A DNA stretch of 64,000 nt, taken from NCBI GenBank assembly GCA_002338655.1, contig DDIU01000053.1, positions 1 through 64,000 on the forward strand, read 5' to 3'. Source of the DNA: Flammeovirgaceae bacterium UBA1842. Its GTDB lineage: Bacteria; Bacteroidota; Bacteroidia; Cytophagales; Cyclobacteriaceae. Position 1 is the stretch's first letter; each line of letters opens with the position of its first letter. The notes under the pieces are model-generated. The model was not told the origin of the DNA, did not search any database, and saw only the letters and a program-made list of their open reading frames with translations. Shown here piece after piece: positions 1-8,536 of the stretch. Position numbers and translations under genes: made by a program.

Positions 1-195
1 TTTTTCTCCGGACAACAGTGGACTTGATCCGGCATCTTCAGTTAAGATAGGCTAGAAAAATAAGGGATTGCCGATCATGTCCGAAAAGCAATGGAGGAAT
101 CTTTACCAAAATGAAAGTGAAAAGTGGTAAAGATACCTACGGTATGACTTACTAGGCGGAGAAGTTTACATTATGGACAAATCCCAAATAACCAC

Positions 196-203
196 TACCT
201 TTA
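196..203 (+). promoter_or_regulatory. possible -7 promoter box (TACCTTTA)
   Basis: Matches the Bacteroidota -7 consensus TAnnTTTG except for the last base and ends 3 nt before the ATG at 207. If real, the transcript would be almost leaderless. No -33 TTG element is obvious. Confidence 0.25.
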
Positions 204-206
204 ATC

Positions 207-782
207 ATGTTTGGATTATTCAAAAGTAAAAAGAGCAAGGCCATTGACTACTTGGTTTACCGAACGGAGGTAGCCAAGTATAAAATGATGGTAGGAGATA
301 TAAAGCAGAGGTTCACTTCCACTAAAGATGTAGTGGTGGTATGCTTTTTTAAAGATACTTATGAAAAACTGACCAAATTGTTCGAAGCATCTCAGGTCAA
401 TAAAGGTGACCACGATACCCGATTCAGTCTATTTATGTATGACGAGGAGGGATGGAAAGGCTTCAAAGCTGACTATGAGATGATATTGGCCGAAGTACAT
501 CCATTAGCCTCTGTAATGCAAAAAGTTATGGACCACCAAACAGAAAAATCAGTGTTGACCTGTTATACGTCAATCGACAATGCATTTTTCAATATTTTTG
601 GTGGAGATAAGTTGATTTCATTATTAGATAGCATGGGGCTGGAAGAATTTGAATCAATTTCACATAATATGGTGAATAAGGCGATTGAAAGAGCACAAGA
701 AAAATTAGAAGCAAAAACAGAATTCCTCAAACCCGCTAATTCCATAGATGAATGGATGAAGATCAATGTAAACAATAAGTAA
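207..782 (+). CDS. hypothetical protein, 191 aa, soluble
   Basis: A full-length open frame starting with ATG; I do not recognise the family. It has no signal peptide and no membrane segment, so it is probably cytoplasmic. The N-terminus is very basic (MFGLFKSKKSKA), and the body looks like a mixed alpha/beta fold with a hydrophobic strand VVVVCFF near residues 43-49 and a charged helical C-terminus. It stands alone: the next gene is convergent and a strong hairpin follows at 810-834. A promoter-like TACCTTTA box lies 3 nt before the start codon. Function unknown. Confidence 0.7.
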   Translation: MFGLFKSKKSKAIDYLVYRTEVAKYKMMVGDIKQRFTSTKDVVVVCFFKDTYEKLTKLFEASQVNKGDHDTRFSLFMYDEEGWKGFKADYEMILAEVHPLASVMQKVMDHQTEKSVLTCYTSIDNAFFNIFGGDKLISLLDSMGLEEFESISHNMVNKAIERAQEKLEAKTEFLKPANSIDEWMKINVNNK

Positions 783-809
783 TTTTATCAGCCTTTGCAT
801 TCCTTCATA

Positions 810-834
810 AGCCTGCCTTACCAGCAGGCAGGCT
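810..834. terminator. hairpin between convergent genes
   Basis: Perfect 8-bp inverted repeat, AGCCTGCC at 810-817 and GGCAGGCT at 827-834, with a 9-nt loop. It lies 28 nt after the stop of the plus-strand gene and before the convergent lipoprotein gene. The sequence after it (ATTTTG) is only weakly T-rich. The CCTGCC..GGCAGG core is also typical of intergenic palindromes in this phylum, so it may be a repeat element acting as a terminator. Confidence 0.5.
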
Positions 835-963
835 ATTTTGTCATTGTCCTAATTGGAAGATATCGTACCTGACATCCCTTCGGTATTTACGAAAGTGCCT
901 GTGAACCATCTGCCAGTGCATTGATTGATGCAATTACACCATAATTTTAAAGTTTTCATAGGT

Positions 964-1878
964 TTATCGTTTAGTCCATGTTTGTGAGCCTAAAGTAAGT
1001 TTGTTGCCACTTACAGAATAAGAAATAGTACCGCCCTTAGGTGGCGTAGTGCTCTGGCCGCATACATTAAAGCCGGTGTATACAAAAGTTATTTGATTGC
1101 CTGAGGTAGTATAGTTAAACTGAGTGACTGAGCCTGTGGGGCAAGAGCCAGATTCATTACAATCTGGGATAGTAATGGACCCGTGTGAATCATCTACAAA
1201 TTGAATGATAGATAATGAAGAACCGCAATTGGCCTGTTGGTAGGTCCAAGTCCCGACCAATGGATTGGAAGAATTAGAAGAGCCACCACTTGATGAGGTG
1301 CCCACACTAAAAAACAAGTCCCCTTGTCTGGTTTCTACAAAAGAATCGCCATATTTCCTTTCCCAAAATGTATCTGACTCAAAACTAAAGTCAAATGCGT
1401 ATTCGTCTGCCGAAGTATATTCAATGGTACTGTTATTTACTTTACCATACTGCTGTATTTCCCAGCTATTTCCATCTGCATCGATATATAAACCTTCGAA
1501 TAGAACAGGGTCAATTGGTTCAGAACTGGCCACTGTGAAAGCGTTTTCCAATTGCGTAGCAGTCACAAAACCTGGTTTTACCGCTGTATTAAACCTAAAC
1601 TGTAACCATCCATGGCCAGGAAATGCCACAGAACCAGAGACACCTGCTGGTGCCAGATTGATGATAATATCGTTGAATACGCTATTCTTGGTTACATGCA
1701 CAAAAGCACCACTTATTGGCACTGTGACACCATCTAAAGTGAAATAACCTGAAAACTGGGTATCCTCAAAACCCGATCGTATTTCGATGTTTTCATTGGC
1801 TTTATTGTCCTCTTTACTACAGGACGCCATGATCAAAACAGAAAACAAAAAGTAAAGAATGGTATTAATATTTTTCAT
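964..1878 (-). CDS. lipoprotein with C-terminal lipocalin-like domain
   Basis: 304 aa. The N-terminus is a lipoprotein signal with lipobox MASC, lipidated Cys at residue 20, so the protein is predicted to be anchored in a membrane and exposed outside the cytoplasm. The middle (about residues 35-190) is beta-rich and unrecognised. A Ser/Gly-rich linker near residues 195-205 leads into a C-terminal stretch starting NPLVGTWTY, which resembles the lipocalin-like repeats common in Bacteroidota lipoproteins. This domain has several Cys residues that could form disulfides. Single gene; no functional partner is evident. The lipocalin-like assignment rests on the GTW motif and length only. Confidence 0.75.
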   Translation of the reverse strand: MKNINTILYFLFSVLIMASCSKEDNKANENIEIRSGFEDTQFSGYFTLDGVTVPISGAFVHVTKNSVFNDIIINLAPAGVSGSVAFPGHGWLQFRFNTAVKPGFVTATQLENAFTVASSEPIDPVLFEGLYIDADGNSWEIQQYGKVNNSTIEYTSADEYAFDFSFESDTFWERKYGDSFVETRQGDLFFSVGTSSSGGSSNSSNPLVGTWTYQQANCGSSLSIIQFVDDSHGSITIPDCNESGSCPTGSVTQFNYTTSGNQITFVYTGFNVCGQSTTPPKGGTISYSVSGNKLTLGSQTWTKR

Positions 1879-2016
1879 AAGATATTGATTATTAGCTCAT
1901 TAATAGATCATCAGACTAACTTGTCAAGAAACAAGTCGAGAATGATTTTTCAACTTAAATCCAATATCAAATGAAATGTAAATTAAGTTAGGAGTAAATC
2001 CCCATTTATGGGGAAA

Positions 2017-2790
2017 TTAGATAAGGCCATGTCTAATACAAAAGGAAACTAATTGTGTCGAGTTTTTACAATCCGACTTGGCCAAGGCATTTTTTTTATG
2101 TGAAATTATGGTTTCCGTGGAGACAAAAAGCTGAGAAGCTATTTCCTTGGCAGTTAACCCTTCACCCAACAAGATTATAACCTCTAGTTCGCGGGGAGAA
2201 AAGAGATTGTCCTTTAAGGCGTAAGATTCTGATTCGAAAACATCTATCCCATAATAGGAAGGCTCACCATCTAAACCGATAAGGGAAAGTTTATAGTTGT
2301 TTGTATTGGTAATATGGGAGATATCGGTATGCACACCCAAAACCTTTAGCAGTCCGCCATCATCGGTATTAGCAAGGGTTATGGTTTGAAGTAAAAACAA
2401 TTTATATGAGCCGTCTTTAGTACGCTCTCGCAGGCTGTAAGTAATTTTGTACTTCATCATTTTGTCAGGCGTCACTTTGTTCTTTAAAAAGGAAGCCACA
2501 AAATCTTCACACTTCAGGAAAAAATCCATGTCGTCAGGATGGATAATTTTTACGACTTCTTCCACGGGTTTACCCTCAAGATCTAAACCAGTAATATTGA
2601 ACACCTGAGAGCTAACATTTTCAAAAGTAAGGGTAGGTGAATCAATGATGTAATAGTAAAACGGACCAGGGCAAAAGAAAGAGCCCACTATTTCCTCAAA
2701 ATTGAGTTTTTGCGGGGGGATTGAGTTTTTTGCTAAGTAATTTTTATGGGAGTCATAAATGTTGAGGAGTATCCGTGATTTATCCATCAT
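2017..2790 (-). CDS. PAS domain LuxR-type transcriptional regulator
   Basis: 257 aa. Residues about 50-150 look like a PAS domain (PGPFYYYIIDSPTL, followed by IIHPDDMDFF, as in PAS_3-type sensors), so it may sense a small ligand or redox signal. The C-terminal 60 residues are a LuxR/GerE helix-turn-helix: SPRELEVIILLGEGLTAKEIA, then STETIISHKKNA, where a Val/Lys recognition pattern is visible. There is no membrane segment. It is divergent from the cytochrome P450 gene across a 170-bp spacer, so P450 is the natural candidate target, though this is inferred from position only. Two adjacent ATG codons (2790 and 2787) could serve as start. Confidence 0.85.
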   Translation of the reverse strand: MMDKSRILLNIYDSHKNYLAKNSIPPQKLNFEEIVGSFFCPGPFYYYIIDSPTLTFENVSSQVFNITGLDLEGKPVEEVVKIIHPDDMDFFLKCEDFVASFLKNKVTPDKMMKYKITYSLRERTKDGSYKLFLLQTITLANTDDGGLLKVLGVHTDISHITNTNNYKLSLIGLDGEPSYYGIDVFESESYALKDNLFSPRELEVIILLGEGLTAKEIASQLFVSTETIISHKKNALAKSDCKNSTQLVSFCIRHGLI

Positions 2791-2947
2791 TGACTAACGG
2801 TCCAACTTATAAATAATATTTCTAACTTAATTAACTTTTAAAAATATCGTTATTTTAGGGTAATTCAAATCATTTATTTTTAAATAATTTACCTATTCAA
2901 ATCGCTTAAGGGCACAGTCAGATACATGCTAAATATTAGCGATTTAT

Positions 2948-2955
2948 TACATTTA
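2948..2955 (+). promoter_or_regulatory. possible -7 promoter box (TACATTTA)
   Basis: TAnnTTTA box ending 5 nt before the P450 start codon at 2961. The same short spacing recurs at several other genes in this window. No convincing -33 TTG. An 8-bp inverted repeat, AAATCGCT (2899-2906) and AGCGATTT (2938-2945), brackets the region upstream and might be an operator. Confidence 0.25.
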
Positions 2956-2960
2956 TTATA

Positions 2961-4364
2961 ATGAATAACATAAGGACTATTGATAATCTTCCCTCCCCAA
3001 AAGGAAAACCCATTGTTGGGCATTTACCAAAATTCAATGCAATCAATAAGCATCAAGTACTTGAAGAATGGGTAAAAGAGGTGGGTGATGTTTTTAGGAT
3101 CAGCCTAATGGGAAAGAAATTTATCGTTTCAGCCAACCCAGATATTAATCATGAGATACTCAAAAGTCGTCCAGGACAATTTAGGAGATTTCATAAAATA
3201 GATGAAATAATGAGTGAAATGGGCATTATTGGCCTGTTTAATGCCGAGGGAGAGCAATGGAAGCTCCATCGTAAGTTGACTTCAGAAGCACTCAACTTAA
3301 AAAATGTCCAGGGGTTCTTTCCAACCTTGCAACGGGTGACAGAGCGATTGTACCAAAGATGGAACGACTTTGCTTCAAAGGAAGCCGTATTTGATATCCA
3401 AAAGGAAATGGTGCGTTACACGGTAGATATCACAACCGATATTGCCTTTGGGTATGATATCAATACCCTGCAAAAGGAAAAGGACATCATTCAGGATCAA
3501 ATGGAAAAGGTGTTCCCGATGATCAATGAACGTATTACAGCGCCCATACCACTATGGCGATATTTTAAAACAAAAAAGGACAAGGACTTTGATGAAGCAA
3601 TGGCAGCAATTAAACTATTGGTCCATCAGTTTATTGCAGATGCAAAATTACGCTTAAAGGACAACCCTGAATTGCAGGAGAACCCCACCAATTTTTTAGA
3701 AGCGCTATTAGTAGAGCAAACGAAAAGCGGATCGCTTACTGATAAGGAAATATTCGGAAATGTTTTCACCATCCTCTTAGCGGGGGAAGACACAACTTCC
3801 AATTCTATTTCATGGACACTTTATTATTTGGCCCAGCATCCAGAAGTAGTGGAAAAGGTGAAGGCAGAAGCCAGGCAAGTTTATGCTGATGCCAATTGCC
3901 CAAGTTCTAATGAGGCATTATTGTCTTTAAAGTACACCGAAGCGGTGGCCATGGAAGCCATGCGTATAAAACCAGTCACGCCCAACTTATATATGCAGGC
4001 ACTGGAAGATGTAGCCATCCAAGATTTAGAAATAAAGAAAGGGATGACGGTAATGATGCAGAACAAGGTGGCACAGACCGATGCGGCACACTTCACTAAT
4101 CCTGATGCTTTTATACCTGAAAGATGGATACCCAAAGCCTGCCCAATGCACGACAAGCACTCACCACAGATAATCCGTACTTTTGGTGCAGGTTCCCGAT
4201 TTTGTCCTGGCAGAAACCTAGCCATTCATGAAATGAAAATGGCCATATCCATGATCTGCAAAAACTTTGAAATATCATTGGCTGTGAACCCTGAAGAAGT
4301 CAAAGAGTCATTTGCTTTTACTATGTTTCCAGAGAATCTGAAGGTTAAAATTAAGCCCGTTTGA
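2961..4364 (+). CDS. cytochrome P450
   Basis: 467 aa, a heme-thiolate monooxygenase of normal length. Visible signatures: I-helix oxygen-binding motif AGEDTTS near residue 273, the K-helix ExxR as EAMR near residue 330, the PERW motif near residue 388, and the heme-ligand loop FGAGSRFCPG with the axial Cys near residue 415. No membrane anchor, so soluble as in most bacterial P450s. Substrate is unknown; the lack of a neighbouring ferredoxin or reductase means electrons come from elsewhere. It is divergent from the PAS-LuxR regulator and its 3' end overlaps the convergent small membrane protein gene by 14 nt. Confidence 0.95.
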   Translation: MNNIRTIDNLPSPKGKPIVGHLPKFNAINKHQVLEEWVKEVGDVFRISLMGKKFIVSANPDINHEILKSRPGQFRRFHKIDEIMSEMGIIGLFNAEGEQWKLHRKLTSEALNLKNVQGFFPTLQRVTERLYQRWNDFASKEAVFDIQKEMVRYTVDITTDIAFGYDINTLQKEKDIIQDQMEKVFPMINERITAPIPLWRYFKTKKDKDFDEAMAAIKLLVHQFIADAKLRLKDNPELQENPTNFLEALLVEQTKSGSLTDKEIFGNVFTILLAGEDTTSNSISWTLYYLAQHPEVVEKVKAEARQVYADANCPSSNEALLSLKYTEAVAMEAMRIKPVTPNLYMQALEDVAIQDLEIKKGMTVMMQNKVAQTDAAHFTNPDAFIPERWIPKACPMHDKHSPQIIRTFGAGSRFCPGRNLAIHEMKMAISMICKNFEISLAVNPEEVKESFAFTMFPENLKVKIKPV

Positions 4365-4575
4365 GCCAGTATTTCCTGTAAATCATTATCAGTAATATCA
4401 CCCAGGGTGTACTGTGCAGTAGCAGGTCAAAGTAGTCCATGAAGCCCATACCATCTGCTCCGCCAAAGAGCCATCTTAACTTTCCAACTATATGCGGTTC
4501 AGGTGAAAAAGGAGCCAAACCCAGTGTAGCACATAGGATGACCGCCCATAATATGTTTTTATTTCTTTGTTTCAA
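4351..4575 (-). CDS. small membrane protein, PEPH-motif family
   Basis: 74 aa. One N-terminal membrane segment (ILWAVILCATLGLAP) is followed by the conserved-looking motif FSPEPHIVGKLRWL, then a second membrane segment (PWVILLIMIYRKYW). Proteins of this shape occur widely and are sometimes labelled as RND-transporter associated; their role is unknown. No ATG is available, so it probably starts at TTG 4575. That start lies inside the end of the upstream 50-aa gene (17-nt overlap), pointing to translational coupling. It is the last gene of the copper-island strand. Confidence 0.6.
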   Translation of the reverse strand: MKQRNKNILWAVILCATLGLAPFSPEPHIVGKLRWLFGGADGMGFMDYFDLLLHSTPWVILLIMIYRKYWLKRA

Positions 4576-4711
4576 GGGCTGCTAGTCTTTTTTCGATTTG
4601 CATTAGTTTATGAATAATAATGATGTGCGTTTTTTTGGCATCGATACCCACAACACTATTGCTGTCTCCAATCATTTTTTCAATTTCCTGATACTCTTTA
4701 TCTGATATCAT
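4559..4711 (-). CDS. small coiled/helical protein, 50 aa
   Basis: Short ATG frame encoding MISDKEYQEIEKMIGDS and continuing with GIDAKKTHIIIIHKLMQIEKRL. It is charged and helical with no membrane segment. The 3' end overlaps the start of the 74-aa membrane protein gene by 17 nt, and it lies 44 nt downstream of the copA-like stop codon, so it probably belongs to the same transcript. I recognise no function. The regular hydrophobic/charged spacing and the tight overlap argue that it is real. Confidence 0.55.
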   Translation of the reverse strand: MISDKEYQEIEKMIGDSNSVVGIDAKKTHIIIIHKLMQIEKRLAALETKK

Positions 4712-4755
4712 AGCAGTAAAATTTGTATGGTGCGAAGTTATTATTTTATAGACGT

Positions 4756-7254
4756 TTATCTAAGCCTTAAGCTATTAACAATTACTGATACTGAACTCAA
4801 ACTCATAGCCAAAGCCGCTAACATGGGACTTAGTAACAATCCGAAGAAGGGAAACAGAATACCAGCAGCAATGGGAACGCCCACCGCATTGTATATAAAG
4901 GCGAAGAAAAGGTTTTGTTTGATGTTGCGCATTACATCGGCACTCAATTTTCTTGCCCTTACAATACCATCAAGCTCGCCTTTTACGAGTGTAATGCCTG
5001 CACTTTCAATCGCTACATCAGTACCAGTCCCCATGGCGATACCCACATCTGCTTGGGCGAGGGCAGGGGCATCATTGATCCCATCTCCAGCCATGGCCAC
5101 TTTAATTCCAGTCTGCTGAAGGGCATTTACTTTTTCATATTTATGTTCTGGCAGCATGTCCGCTTCAAAGCCATCTAAGCTCAACTGATCCGCAACGGCT
5201 TTAGCGGTATTTACATTATCGCCTGTCAACATAATTACTTTTAAACCCTGTTTTTGCAGATCTTTAATGGCTTTTGCTGAAGATTCTTTAATAGGATCAG
5301 AAACACTGATATATCCCGCTACTACTTTGTCAACTACGATGAACATAACGGTTTCACCCTCCAACTGACGTTTTTCGACCTCTTTATGAAAGTCTTCCTC
5401 CAGCGACAGGTTAAACTGTTCGAGAAGTTTTTTGTTACCAATAGCAATGGACTTCCCATTGAATTTCCCAGTAACCCCCATTCCGGTAATGGAGTCAAAA
5501 TCAGTTATATCTTGAGTCTTTATCCCTTTTTCTTCGGCTCCAGTCACTATGGCATGGGCAAGTGGATGCTCACTGTTATTCTCCAAAGAGGCAGCCATTT
5601 CCAGTATATCTTCTTCTGAATGATTTTTGCCAAGCGCAAAGACGTGTTTTAAGGTGGGCCTGCCCATGGTTATCGTACCCGTTTTATCAATTAGCAAGGT
5701 GGTTACGTTGTTCATTTCTTCAATAGCCCGTGCGTCTTTAATCAAGACACCTTGCTTAGCCCCTTTACCGGTACCTACCATGATGGCCATAGGAGTGGCC
5801 AGCCCCAAAGCACAGGGACAGGCTATAATCAATACTGTAACTGCAGTTGAAAAGGCATAAACCAATGCGGGATCAGGCCCCCAGATCGCCCAAAATGTAA
5901 AAGAGATAATGGCAATGGTCACCACTATTGGCACAAACCAAGCCGAGATTTTATCTGCGAAATTCTGTATGGGAGCTTTTGTTCTACTTGCTCTATTTAC
6001 CATTTCGATAATCTGAGCCAACAAAGTATCTTCGCCTACTTTTTGGGCTTTCATTTGGAAACTACTGGTGCCGTTAATAGTACCGCCAATAACCTTGTCG
6101 CCAATGGCTTTCTCAACTGGAACAGGCTCACCAGTAATCATCGATTCATCAATAATGCTTTTTCCCTCAATTATTTCCCCATCAACAGGGATTTTTTCGC
6201 CTGGCCTGATTCTAATTGTATCATTTAAAACAACTTCATCCAGATGGATTGTTTTTTCAACCCCATCTCTTATTACCGTAGCCTCGGCTGGTACTAAGTC
6301 TAAAAGTTGACGAATCGCAGAGTTTGTCTGCCCCCTTGCCTTAAGTTCCATTACCTGTCCTAATAAAATAAGGGTTAGGATAACAGTAGCTGCTTCAAAA
6401 TATAGATGGACACCACCACCCGGGGTTTTAAATTGTTCAGGGAAAATATCAGGAAAAATCAACGCTACTATACTAAAGAGATAGGCCGATCCAGCTCCTA
6501 AAGTAATTAGCGTCCACATATTTGGATTCCAGGTAATAATGGATCGATAACCCCTAACAAAGAAGGACCAACAGGAATAAAACACTACAGGGGTTGAAAG
6601 CACCAATTGAATCCAGCCCAAAGCTTTTTCACTTAGAATACCATGTAGTGAGAGTCCCACCATGTCGCCCATGGCAATAAAAAATACCGGTAAGGTAAAT
6701 GCCACCGAGATCCAGAATTTCTTCAGAATATCCAAATAGGCCTTATTCTCCTCACTTTGTTCTTCATTGGAAACGGTTTTGAGCTCCAGCTCCATACCAC
6801 ATTTTGGGCAACTACCCGGTTCGTTCTGAACAACTTCGGGGTGCATAGGGCAAGTATATTCTTTGGTTTTGGAAGAAACCATTTTTTCTTCCTTCTCCAA
6901 ATGCATACCACATACCGGACAATCACCAAACTTGTCATACTTTTTATCCCCCTCACATAGCATTGGGCAGAAGTATTTTCCATCACCACCCTTGTCCTCT
7001 TTTTTTATTTTTGGCAAGGGGTGTTGATGCTCATGGTGAGTGCCCATGGGGTGGATGTCATAACGGCCACCATCTGATTTCAATGCTTCTTTGAGTGATT
7101 CAATAGGTACGTGATTGTCCATTTGAATAACAGCTTCGGATTTTTCTAAATCTACTGCTGCTGTTTTTACGCCCTTCACCTGTTGAAGGACTTCCTCAAC
7201 ATGACTTCTGCAGCCACTGCAGGTCATTCCAGATATTTGATAGGTATGTGTCAT
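4756..7254 (-). CDS. copA: copper-translocating P-type ATPase (CopA type)
   Basis: 832 aa P1B-type ATPase that exports Cu(I)/Ag(I) from the cytoplasm. Domains in order: an HMA metal-binding domain with MTCSGC (residues 10-15); two Cys-rich heavy-metal-binding motifs at about 93-118 (YFCPM..CPVCGM) and 133-155 (YTCPMHPE..CPKCGM); membrane segments; the A-domain TGEPVPVEK; the transport motif CPC near residue 480; phosphorylation site DKTGTIT near 524; the HP motif SEHPLAHAI; the hinge GDGINDAPA; and the C-terminal MSLSSVSVI typical of Cu-ATPases. It lies in a minus-strand copper island directly downstream of an AraC-type regulator. Confidence 0.96.
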   Translation of the reverse strand: MTHTYQISGMTCSGCRSHVEEVLQQVKGVKTAAVDLEKSEAVIQMDNHVPIESLKEALKSDGGRYDIHPMGTHHEHQHPLPKIKKEDKGGDGKYFCPMLCEGDKKYDKFGDCPVCGMHLEKEEKMVSSKTKEYTCPMHPEVVQNEPGSCPKCGMELELKTVSNEEQSEENKAYLDILKKFWISVAFTLPVFFIAMGDMVGLSLHGILSEKALGWIQLVLSTPVVFYSCWSFFVRGYRSIITWNPNMWTLITLGAGSAYLFSIVALIFPDIFPEQFKTPGGGVHLYFEAATVILTLILLGQVMELKARGQTNSAIRQLLDLVPAEATVIRDGVEKTIHLDEVVLNDTIRIRPGEKIPVDGEIIEGKSIIDESMITGEPVPVEKAIGDKVIGGTINGTSSFQMKAQKVGEDTLLAQIIEMVNRASRTKAPIQNFADKISAWFVPIVVTIAIISFTFWAIWGPDPALVYAFSTAVTVLIIACPCALGLATPMAIMVGTGKGAKQGVLIKDARAIEEMNNVTTLLIDKTGTITMGRPTLKHVFALGKNHSEEDILEMAASLENNSEHPLAHAIVTGAEEKGIKTQDITDFDSITGMGVTGKFNGKSIAIGNKKLLEQFNLSLEEDFHKEVEKRQLEGETVMFIVVDKVVAGYISVSDPIKESSAKAIKDLQKQGLKVIMLTGDNVNTAKAVADQLSLDGFEADMLPEHKYEKVNALQQTGIKVAMAGDGINDAPALAQADVGIAMGTGTDVAIESAGITLVKGELDGIVRARKLSADVMRNIKQNLFFAFIYNAVGVPIAAGILFPFFGLLLSPMLAALAMSLSSVSVIVNSLRLR

Positions 7255-7338
7255 TGCTTTATTGGATTTTAATCACTACAAATTTCATGGATACTTACTT
7301 AATCAGTGTTACATGATTTACTGATTAACTTATACAGT

Positions 7339-7902
7339 TTACCGAATATCATCCAAAGCCTTTCTGTTTTTGTTTACTACAGTTTTAAATTGTGATGGGG
7401 TCATGCCCAGCAGTTTTTTAAACTGGCCACTCAAATGGGCTACACTACTATAACCCATCTGAATAGCAATTTGACTCAGAGTGAGTTCGTCATATATCAT
7501 GAGTTCCTTCACCCGTTCTATTTTCTGTTTGATAATATATTGCTCCAAAGTGATCCCCTCTACAGATGAAAATAAGGCACTTAAATACTTATAATCATAA
7601 TGCAAACCTTCAGTGATCAATTCAGCCCATTTAACATGCAGCTCCTCAGTGGAATGATGGATTTTTTCAATGATTAAACGCTTCATATGCTCAATCATTC
7701 GGCTTTTACGATCGTCAATCAAGGAAAATCCTATCGATTCCAACTTTGATTCCAACTCAAGTTTGAGCTGCCCATCCAATGGTTCGATTAACCCCACCTC
7801 ACCTAAATTGATGTGCCGATAAGGTATTCCCACCTCATTAAGCACCTGTTCCACAGCCAAAATGCACCGGGCGCAAACCATATTTTTGATGTGGATATTC
7901 AT
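7339..7902 (-). CDS. AraC-family regulator with HMA-like CxxC N-terminus
   Basis: 187 aa. The N-terminal ~65 residues resemble a heavy-metal-associated fold: MNIHIKNMVCARC with Cys at positions 10 and 13, as in MxCxxC copper sites. The C-terminal ~100 residues are an AraC-type DNA-binding domain (LTLSQIAIQMGYSSVAHLSGQF and GMTPSQFK). Proteins of this architecture occur next to copper efflux genes in Bacteroidota, which suggests metal sensing. The gene sits between the DUF3347 gene and copA, all on the minus strand, so it probably regulates this island. That metal binds the CxxC is inferred. Confidence 0.85.
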   Translation of the reverse strand: MNIHIKNMVCARCILAVEQVLNEVGIPYRHINLGEVGLIEPLDGQLKLELESKLESIGFSLIDDRKSRMIEHMKRLIIEKIHHSTEELHVKWAELITEGLHYDYKYLSALFSSVEGITLEQYIIKQKIERVKELMIYDELTLSQIAIQMGYSSVAHLSGQFKKLLGMTPSQFKTVVNKNRKALDDIR

Positions 7903-7923
7903 TTAGATGATAAGGATTAGAAT

Positions 7924-8391
7924 TTAGTTAATGGTCTCTTTTACACTACCACACCTTAGCATCATATCCCCAAAATATGGATTATTGATATCTTTCTCAT
8001 TGGCAAGCCATGATGCCCCGGTGTTCCCATTGGCCATTGGGCAATAAGCTACAAATATCTGACCCTTTGAAACCTGCCCTTTTACCAGATTGATCATCTC
8101 ATTGCTCAAATCGGTAAATATCAATCTTTGATCCTTAATAGTTGCCGCTGAAGCTAATTTAGAAGCCTGACTCAGCACTTTTTCACTATTAGGCACTTCA
8201 GAAAGAGATTTCGTTAGGTTATTGACCATTTTTTTAGCATTGTCATAATTGGAGGCAACCAACTCATCTTTTAATTGAATGTAATTATCATAGGCCGTTC
8301 CCAATTTACTGTTTTTGAATTCAGGTGTTGTTTGTGCAAATGCTCCTCCACTTACTAAAGCTAGACAAAGCATGATCATTGTTTTTTTCAT
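7924..8391 (-). CDS. secreted DUF3347-type protein
   Basis: 155 aa with a signal peptide (MKKTMIMLCLALVSGGAFAQ), so periplasmic. The C-terminal part has the motif YCPMANGNTGASWL and NPYFGDMMLRCG, which recurs almost unchanged at the end of the neighbouring CusB-like adaptor. This is the DUF3347 family, found with copper efflux systems. The Cys and Met residues in CPMA and MMLRCG could bind Cu(I); this is inferred. It follows the 41-aa gene by 19 nt and precedes the AraC regulator by 21 nt, as in one operon. Confidence 0.85.
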   Translation of the reverse strand: MKKTMIMLCLALVSGGAFAQTTPEFKNSKLGTAYDNYIQLKDELVASNYDNAKKMVNNLTKSLSEVPNSEKVLSQASKLASAATIKDQRLIFTDLSNEMINLVKGQVSKGQIFVAYCPMANGNTGASWLANEKDINNPYFGDMMLRCGSVKETIN

Positions 8392-8410
8392 AGTTGTTAA
8401 ATTTTAAAGT

Positions 8411-8536
8411 TTAAATAATTTCTTTTAGGGCAACTCCAAGTACTAGTAAAATTACAATTCCCCAGACTATTCGCCTTGCCCATTTTTTTAAATTTGATTC
8501 AGGAGGTACATCTCCAGTTTTACAGCATTCTCTCAT
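8411..8536 (-). CDS. small single-pass membrane protein, 41 aa
   Basis: ATG frame encoding MRECCKTGDVPPESN, then a basic stretch KKWARR and one membrane helix IVWGIVILLVLGVAL. The vicinal Cys pair at residues 4-5 would lie in the cytoplasm if the positive-inside rule holds. Its ATG overlaps the cusB stop as ATGA, a classic translational-coupling arrangement, and it is 19 nt upstream of the DUF3347 gene. Function unknown; the Cys pair and location suggest a role in copper handling. Confidence 0.65.
   Translation of the reverse strand: MRECCKTGDVPPESNLKKWARRIVWGIVILLVLGVALKEII

Noticed and set aside
1..206. Short peptides in several frames, e.g. a frame ending at 55 and one ending at 155
   Set aside because: Too short, no recognisable motif, and the frames are broken by stops; could be a gene remnant or the end of an upstream gene but cannot be supported.
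1265..1747. 160-codon plus-strand frame opposite the lipoprotein
   Set aside because: Antisense to a gene with a clear lipobox; no motif of its own.
2899..2945. 8-bp inverted repeat as operator between the PAS-LuxR and P450 genes
   Set aside because: Arms are 31 nt apart in AT-rich DNA; could be chance, so it is only mentioned under the promoter entry.
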